Origin: Byssochlamys sp. IMV 00236
Lineage: Eukaryota; Ascomycota; Eurotiomycetes; Eurotiales; Thermoascaceae
Reading direction: 5' to 3'
Length of the DNA: 64,000 bases
NCBI GenBank assembly: GCA_001931875.2
Contig: MSJH02000693.1
Location: 28,791 to 92,790 of the forward strand
Below, one piece after another: positions 57,406 through 64,000 of the stretch. Both the position numbers and the translations under genes were made by a program. The notes beneath the pieces were generated by a model, which worked only from the letters and a program-made list of their open reading frames with translations, was not told the DNA's origin and ran no database searches. Position 1 is the first letter of the stretch; every line of letters begins with the position of its first letter.

Positions 57406-57990
57406 ATGGCTGCACCGCGCCCTAATCCCGCTGCAGTGGGCACTACGGTATGTTCAATCATGTATAACAGGTCGTCTTTATACTTACCACTTCTAGTATC
57501 TCGATATCCCTAGCATAGCCGCGGAGATTCACGCATTGGATTCGAACAGTTCAGAAGGACACGTCAATGGGGTCTGGAACTCCATTCTCAATTGGGTTTT
57601 CGATCCAGTTGACGGGTACATCACCCGTCCGCAGGACATGCATACACAGTATGGTGGTACACATGGCTTTTCGGACTTCCATACGCTCCAGTGGCGGGGA
57701 GGCCGTCGTGTGCATTTTTTAATTACACAGTGCAAGAAATATTCTCTCCAAGACCAGCGGAATGTTTGGAAATCTGGTGCAGAGCAGCTGGGAGGATATC
57801 TCTATATTATGGAATACTTGCGATAGGACTGAGAGTGCGGTTTTTTGCTTACGATGATCCTGGACAAAATGTGGTTCCGTGGCGTCCTGGCAGAGCATAT
57901 GGAAATAGTCAGGGACGCGATTTCTACCACATCATCGACGAGGCAAATTCGGTGCAGCGAGCTCTTAGAGACATGCTACATAACCATTAG
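57406..57990 (+). pseudogene. Copy C of the unrecognised gene family (frameshifted by deletion)
   Basis: Exon 1 (57406-57447) codes MAAPRPNPAAVGTT; a GTATGT..TCTAG intron leads to exon 2 at 57497 with YLDIPSIAAEIHALDSNSSE, VNGVWNSILNWVFDPVDGYI, TRPQDMHTQYGGTHGFSDFH, GGRRVHFLITQCKKYSLQDQ and NVWKSGAEQLGGYL, after which the frame hits TAG at 57824. The family C-terminus resumes in another frame as YYGILAIGLRVRFFAYDDPG, QGRDFYHIIDEANSVQRALR and MLHNH, stopping at 57990. Relative to copy A, 40 nt are missing between GGYL and YYGIL, which accounts for the shift. It is the best preserved of the three. If translated it gives a 123-residue truncated protein. Function unknown. Confidence 0.68.
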
Positions 57991-60900
57991 CACTAGAGTC
58001 CTCGGAACAAAGTGACTTTTGGCACTAGGGGGCACTACATAGTGCAATGGGGTGAAGTTCAAATTGCTAGGAGAGCACGTGAGGGAGAGATTCAGATTGT
58101 ATTTAAAAGGGGAGACGAAGAGCAAAAGGGGAGAGACAAGCAATTCTACTGTTTTAGTTCGGCTTCAATATGGGGTAATAATAGTCTACGTCCATCAGCT
58201 ATTAATCAGTAGTATACGCCAGCTAGTTATGCCACGCCACAGGCAGAGCCTTTCCTCAAGCTCTACCTTGAGCTCTGACACCGCATGCTATCCTCCTACT
58301 CCTTGATATCCTCATCCCTCAAGGCTCTACGCTGAGTCTCACAATGTCATCCCACAACAGTAGTTCTCGGTCGGAAATCCAGGACGCATCTCCCAAAGCA
58401 TGCATGTATATATCTGTCAATACAACCACTACTGCAAATGCAGCTATTGATTGATTACAATATCGTATCCTACACTTTTGTTACATGATACATGTAATTC
58501 AACGTCCGATTTTCTATGACGATTGTTTTAAGTTATTGCAATGCTAGTGGGTGTGTATGTTGCACCATACTGCCGTGGATTAATTGAACGCATTATACAG
58601 TGGCAAGGATCCCTTATTCAATTGTCGACGCCCAGCTGCTTTATTGGAGACGAGCTGCAAAGTTCGCTACTACCCTATATAAAGGGTGTAAAATAAGTAA
58701 CATCAAGTCACCTAGAGGCGAGAAGTATGCAGAATATTATGAAGAGGTTTGCCATGAGTACGCGCAGACCAAAAAGGGACAAGTCCTCCCGATATCTCCG
58801 TGGACGGAAGGAGTCAGTCTCGCTCCGAAAGCTCTTCTAGAGCAGGTAGTCACCATGTGGTCTGTAGAGGTTATCGCAGAGCCCTATTTCTCAAGGACAG
58901 ACTTGGGCAGTTGAGCATCTGGATACCTCGAGCGTTTCAGAAGATGGCGTCCGACACGGAAAGGGGGTGTGGGAGCACTGTACCGCGGAATCAGGAAGGA
59001 GGACCTGTGAAGAATAGAGTAAGACTATATTATATGTACATAAACGGAATTCAGGAGTCTTCGAGGAAATCAGAGAAATTTACAGATATCAGGTCAAGCA
59101 ATCAATTCATTAACCATAGGATAAAGTTCCCAGAGGAAGCGACATACGCCAGTCAGTCAACTCTTGTATACAAGCAAGCGGATATGACCTGTTCTAAAGC
59201 CCACTCACTCTCCAGTTCCAGCACCGAGTGCTATCCCATAATTCGGTATTCTCGAACCAAGATGCGACCTCAGGAACATAAGAAACTCATTTTTCGCAAT
59301 CGAAGAGCTAATTATGCAGAAGTACTGAGTGCTGATTAAAAGAGTCGGCTTCGTTTCTGCTGAGTTTCAGCTTGCGGCTAAAACAAAGCGTGGGGGTGTA
59401 ACCCTGCATAGGTAAGTATTTAGTCTACTACGTTTCGAAACGTCAAGGCAGGAGCCAAGCACATCTAACATAACTCGTGTAATTTATCAGCAAGCCAATG
59501 ATTGTCGCTGCTGTAGTAGTAGCGGATTCTATTGTTTTGAACAGCGTGATGCATTGTAGTTTGATTTTCCTACCTTGGGGACTATTTGGTCTGGTATTGA
59601 GTTGATTGTAGTAACTATAGTTGTGGTTTTCTTTCAGCGAGAAGCCATGTTCCGTTGGCTTGGCTTTGCAGCAGACAATGAGTATTGGTAGAAAGAGTCT
59701 AGGTAGGCAGACTTGCCAGTAGATGGCAGGATTAACCCTATGTTTTCTTGCTTCTGACAGCTGAAAATACTGCAGTGGTTGATTTGTGGATTATCTACAC
59801 CCTGCACAAAATTTCTGCTAGGATTTCTACACATACGTCTCATTCGACTAGAAGTGCCATAAGCGAGACTGAAAATAGGGCAATATTGACCAACAACCTA
59901 TTACAGACACATCTCTTATAATACAATAAGAAAGCCAATAAAATCCTCACATCCGATTCATCCGTAAATCCCGACTTCGGTGAATAGAATCCATCGGATC
60001 CATCAGACTCGACCATGGCTGACTGAATTGATGTCGCTTCTTTTGTTGAAAAGTCTAGAGCAAATGTGGATTAATCCCATTATTATTAGACAATAATGGA
60101 CATCTCAAGAGCGTTAGAACTTGGTACGTACTGAGAAAAATCGAACACCGCTATACTTAAAGATCCACCGACCGAAGCGAACTTCTAGGACGTCTTCATC
60201 CCGCATTGGTCGGTCATTCTTTGGTTCTTTTCTGAGGCCCGAACCGAGGAACATGGGTTAAACTATTGATCTATTGTCAGTGAATTAATTAAACGTTAAA
60301 AAAGAACTTAGAAAGAAAGACGTAAAAAAGAGGGGCGGAAAAGTTTTTCGGGCCCAATGACGGATAATAATAATAGTACTGGGAATACCAAGCGTTGCCA
60401 CCGCGAAGCAAAAGTTCTAGAAAAGATGGGGTTTTTCCTTGGCAACGTCGGGAGGTATCCGAAGTAGTGGGATTGGTTTATGGTAGAATACATAATAATA
60501 TTAGATGGATTTGTTGGTTACTCGAGTTTTGATGTGACAGATGGGTTATATCCACTCGTAGGGCTACTCTTTTTACAATGAGATTGGCTGTTTGGCCAAA
60601 TTTGTAGTTAGGGTCAGATCGGGAAGCAAGGGGCGAGTATTCTTCTGCACCTACATAGGAGATCGTTATTCGTTATCCCCTCGACAAATGCGATGAGATT
60701 GCATCTAAGAGTAGATCGCGACGAGATTAATCTTAACAGAAAAGAAAAGAAAAAACGGAAAAAGCGGGAGAGAGAGGGGGGAAATTCGACTCTCATCTGG
60801 CTACTGGACATCCCGCTGACTCCGTTTACGGTCAGCGCAAACTCCCACGAGTTGTATAGAATCCTTGCCTCCCTTTTCCCTATCTTGTTATTTCCCACCC

Positions 60901-62293
60901 TTTGGAAATTCTCCCATGCGCAGGGCTGAGAACAAGCAACGATTCGCCGTTCTTGGCCAGGGACAAGCTTCTGGACAGGCGAAGCTTGGGTCGCCCAGGC
61001 GCAAAGTCAATTGGGGGCGCCAAGTCAACCACGGATGGAGCGATCCGATCTGCTGGGAAAGAGAGAAAAGAATGGAACAACACCGAGAATGAAAGTGTTT
61101 TTCTTATATTATTTGTTCAATTATTAGTCTACCGTGAATTAAATTAAATGACGGGCAAACTTGACCTCCCGAACCGACTGGAGTTAGAGAGAACGAGCAA
61201 ATGCGCCAATCAGCGAGAGTGTGTTGATGGTGGAGCAGCCAGCCTGACTAATGACGTGGCCTGCCCTGAACTTGTACCCCTTGGGGAGCCCATTATTATG
61301 ATTATTATTGACGGCCAGGATGACTATGGTCTCTCTCACATTGTTATTTTATGCTATGTTGTGTATGGCAAACCTGGGCACTTCAGTTTGTCGCCACAGG
61401 GAGCAGACTGGCCATCTCCTGTTCTTCCCCTGTATTCTGTATAGCAGAGTCGAGTAGAGCCAGCAGAACATGGAACATATGGTAGATCCCACTACAGGCC
61501 AGCAGTACCTCCCGAGTAGATCAGCAACCGCCCGGTGCCTGAGCTGGCCGGACAGTAAAATGAGCAGCGCGAATCCTGGCCAATAACCCTTCCATCGCGT
61601 GGCTCAGGGGGATTGGAAGCGCGTTCAATTGGCAAGATAATGCTCCATCGCCAACGAGTAGCGCGAACAACCGGAGAGTCGCTAGCGCTGCTGGTTCAGG
61701 GGTTCTGCACGCTGGTTGGTCCGCTGCGCTGTTGCATCCCGTCGCCCTTTGATATGTGAGCGCCCAGCCCTACTTTCACTAACCACGACACCATCCCCTC
61801 CTTCTGTCTCTCCCAAGTCTAAGTAGACGCTCATCGCTCTCTTTTCTTTTCGGTCAGTCTCTCTGGGTTCCTCGTTCGCTTCGTCCGCTACGGCTGCCAT
61901 CGCGTTTCCACTCTTTTAAACCCCATCCCTCACAGTCCTTCTCGTCCAAGCTCATTGCTACTGCGATCGGTTGTCATTCCGCCTCCTGCCTGCCTGCTCT
62001 CGTGTACGGTCGTTCATTGTCAATCAAGCAACAGGTTTGCGCCACAGCACATTTGGTAGGTCCTTCACCGTCATTGTCAGATTATCGACGGCCATGAACA
62101 TGCTCAGGCGCTGTTGGGGTCCAGCTATCACAACGTGTCGGATAAAAGGTCTTGTGCTGACAGTATTATTGACACACCAGGTACACGGCGAAACTAGTTA
62201 TCAACAGCGGCCTTTGACAGGTCATAGAGAGAAACAAGACAGCATAACCAGAAGAGAAACGAGATTCACCTCATTGTCCACCAATAACTCACG
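57991..62293. other. Long stretch without a supported gene
   Basis: About 4.3 kb. Between 58600 and 59000 two overlapping frames look weakly protein-like (KSPRGEKYAEYYEEVCHEYA; SPWTEGVSLAPKALLEQV; then YRRALFLKDRLGQLSIWIPR in another frame), perhaps a decayed gene. The rest has no coding signal. The last 600 bases, with CT-rich tracts, should be the promoter and leader of the cell-wall protein gene. Confidence 0.45.
58600..58990 (+). pseudogene. Weak coding-like remnant
   Basis: From 58600 one frame reads MARIPYSIVDAQLLYWRRAA and on to VVTMWSVEV, stopping at 58914; the sequence IPRAFQKMASDT continues in the next frame to about 58990. The change of frame near 58865 suggests a single indel. 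No family is recognised and chance cannot be excluded. Confidence 0.25.
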
Positions 62294-63256
62294 ATGAAGT
62301 TCAACACTGCACTGTTCCTTGCGACTGCAGGCTCCCTCGTGGCCGCCCAGGGTGCTCATCGCCATGGCCACCGCCACTTGCACCGTCGCGACACCGCCTC
62401 TGCTGTTGCGACTGATGTCGTCTATGTCTACCAGCTCGATGGCAAGGAGATCTCTGCTGAGCAGGTCTGCGAGGGTGTGAAGAGCGGCAAGTACCTCTGG
62501 GCCGACGGCACCGCTCCTGCTGGCGCTTGCGCTGCTGCCAGCGCGACTCCTGCTCCCTCCTCGTCCGCCCCTGTTGAGGGCGCTGGTGAGTTCTTCGAGA
62601 CTCCCTCGTCCTCGTCCACCCCGACTCCCACCCCGACGCCTACTCCGTCGACCAGCTCGACCTCGTCTTCGTCGACTTTCACTTCTTCGTCGACCATTTC
62701 GCTCACCTCGTCGACCGCTTCTTCGTCGACCTCCACCTACTCCAGCTCCTCCTCTGCCTGGACCAGCACCTCTGTCGCGTCCTCCTCTCCTTCGCCCTCC
62801 TCCACCGGAAGTGGCCAGGGCGGCGTGACCATTCTCAACGAGGTCGGCCAGACCATCTACCTCTGGACCACCAGTGAGCAGGCCGGTGACATGGTCACTC
62901 TGCCCAACGGCCAGAGCTACTCTGAGAACTGGCAGACCAACCCCGATGCCGGTGGTATCTCCGTTAAGATCTCCACGACCCCCGACCTTGACGACGTCAT
63001 GCAGTTCGAGTACACCCTCCTGACCCCCATCATCTGGTGGGACGTCTCTCTGATCAACATGGAGATTACCTCTCTGTTTGACAAGCTGGGTTTCAGCGTC
63101 ACCTCAGACAACTCCAACTGCTATCAAGTCAACTGCCCGGCTGGTGATACCGCCTGCAGCGACGCTTACCTCTGGCCCACTGACGACCAGGCCACCCACA
63201 GCTGTGACTCCACAACCCACATGACCCTCCACCTGGGTAAGTCTCTGAGCCTGTAA
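62294..63256 (+). CDS. Secreted Ser/Thr-rich protein with Bys1/thaumatin-like domain
   Basis: Open frame of 320 residues. Signal peptide MKFNTALFLATAGSLVAAQ is followed by a His-rich HRHGHRHLHRR with a dibasic, Kex2-like site. A small conserved block (VYVYQLDGKEISAEQVCEGV) precedes about 90 residues of Ser/Thr/Pro repeats with TPTPTPTP, likely O-glycosylated. The C-terminal domain, GGVTILNEVGQTIYLWTTSE, QSYSENWQTNPDAGGISVKI, DVMQFEYTLLTP and CYQVNCPAGDTACSDAYLWP, is of the Bys1/thaumatin-like type found in fungal secreted antigens and wall proteins. No GPI signal is present. A GTAAGT at 63239, inside the last codons (HLGKSLSL), may be an intron donor with acceptor near 63350, so the true C-terminus is uncertain. 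Role inferred: cell wall or conidial surface. Confidence 0.8.
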   Translation: MKFNTALFLATAGSLVAAQGAHRHGHRHLHRRDTASAVATDVVYVYQLDGKEISAEQVCEGVKSGKYLWADGTAPAGACAAASATPAPSSSAPVEGAGEFFETPSSSSTPTPTPTPTPSTSSTSSSSTFTSSSTISLTSSTASSSTSTYSSSSSAWTSTSVASSSPSPSSTGSGQGGVTILNEVGQTIYLWTTSEQAGDMVTLPNGQSYSENWQTNPDAGGISVKISTTPDLDDVMQFEYTLLTPIIWWDVSLINMEITSLFDKLGFSVTSDNSNCYQVNCPAGDTACSDAYLWPTDDQATHSCDSTTHMTLHLGKSLSL

Positions 63257-64000
63257 GAGGTCTAAGGGACGAGTCAGATCGCAGCCATCATGAGAAAACC
63301 AAGTCGGTGCTGGTGTAAAGTCGCACTCACATACAACACAATTCATGCAGTTCCTCGGGTAACTCATGAACCGGTCGACTTCAACCGATGCGATTTCGCT
63401 GCGATTTTTCTTTGACCATTTTATCTTCTCAAACCCCAGTTCTTCTTTTCTAAGATTCGATGTTTGATATTATACCTCTCCTGCTACATCTTTCTCCTTG
63501 GGATTTTCCCCCTCAGACTCGGTCAAGTACCCACTGAAGCTGTTTTTAAACAAAACACACCAAAAAAAAGACAACAAAATCTTTTGAACTTGTACATGTG
63601 TAAACTGTCTTCCCTTTTTCTTTCCTTTCCAACTTCATGTAGTCAGGCCGAGGTATTACAGTACAAGAGCTTCAAATATGTCAAGTAACGAAATCGGTTC
63701 CATAACTGATCTTATGCTCTCCAAAAAAAAATATTGTAAATTATGTCATTGTAGGTAGCAAGATAATCATCACGTAATCGCATTGACGTTGAGGTGGGGT
63801 TATCTTGATTTTATCCGTATCCTTATCCGTAGTTGCTCCGTAAATAATGAAATGACATGACATGATCTCCGAACCGAGCTGTGGAGTAAGTTATGGAGTA
63901 AAGTTGGAGAAAGATGTGGGTAGTTAACCATCGTCGACAAGTATGATATAATAATAGACATCTTGAAAGAGACATTGACGGATTTCCAGCCGCGAAAAAA
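63257..64000. other. 3' flank, no gene seen
   Basis: AT-rich tail of the window, possibly including a last short exon of the cell-wall protein. No independent gene is seen. Confidence 0.55.

Noticed and set aside
61971..62297. 108-codon ORF directly before the cell-wall protein
   Set aside because: Lies in the likely leader, overlaps the start, and has no family or signal features.
1..64000. CRISPR arrays, operons, ribosome binding sites
   Set aside because: The sequence is nuclear fungal DNA with spliceosomal introns; no regularly spaced direct repeats were seen.

Overview
The window is nuclear DNA of a filamentous ascomycete, most likely an Aspergillus/Penicillium-type member of the Eurotiales. 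Support: many short GT..AG introns (about 45-115 nt), a dispersed 5S rRNA gene of fungal type, a CYP53-family benzoate hydroxylase, a LaeA-like methyltransferase, and a transposon whose Trp codons have become TAG, as RIP mutation produces. Two N-gaps (11356-11384, 45903-45922) sit at poly-T runs and are assembly gaps. Exons below were joined by hand from frame, splice signals and family similarity; no tool was run.

Layout. 1-677: 5' part of an oxalate decarboxylase (minus), running off the left edge. 2868-3430: frame-broken coding remnant. 3898-5014: secreted Cys-rich single-TM protein. 5015-9535: gene-poor. 9536-11296: MFS sugar transporter. 12641-14743: membrane-anchored lipase/steryl ester hydrolase. 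15396-16640: NmrA-like protein. 16999-17250: broken gene end. 17385-17994: GNAT acetyltransferase with an apparent +1 frameshift. 18755-20856: Cdc1/Ted1-type metallophosphoesterase. 21500-23507: RIP-mutated Tc1/mariner element with a 170-bp younger insertion. 24047-25883: ZRC1-type zinc transporter. 27186-28259: dihydrodipicolinate-synthase-family aldolase. 28679-30256 and 30543-33321: divergent pair of Pfa4 palmitoyltransferase and a MutL homologue without the endonuclease motif. 34007-35016: SAM methyltransferase. 36039-36158: 5S rRNA. 36655-38379: benzoate 4-monooxygenase (bphA). 39221-41836: Pso2/Snm1 crosslink-repair nuclease. 45069-45612: Lsm2. 46099-49028: large methyltransferase-domain protein. 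50259-51604: two-exon gene of unknown function. 55013-56808: 12-exon LaeA-like methyltransferase. 62294-63256: secreted Bys1/thaumatin-like cell-wall protein.

The left 50 kb is mostly housekeeping and catabolic single genes with no evident biosynthetic cluster; two DNA-repair genes (MutL-like, Pso2) lie within 10 kb but are not obviously linked. The right 22 kb is sparser and more decayed.

The most unusual feature is an unrecognised gene family present three times (42655-43281 minus, about 52175-52365 minus, 57406-57990 plus). All copies are broken, each differently, and the two minus-strand copies share a premature TAG at one conserved position.
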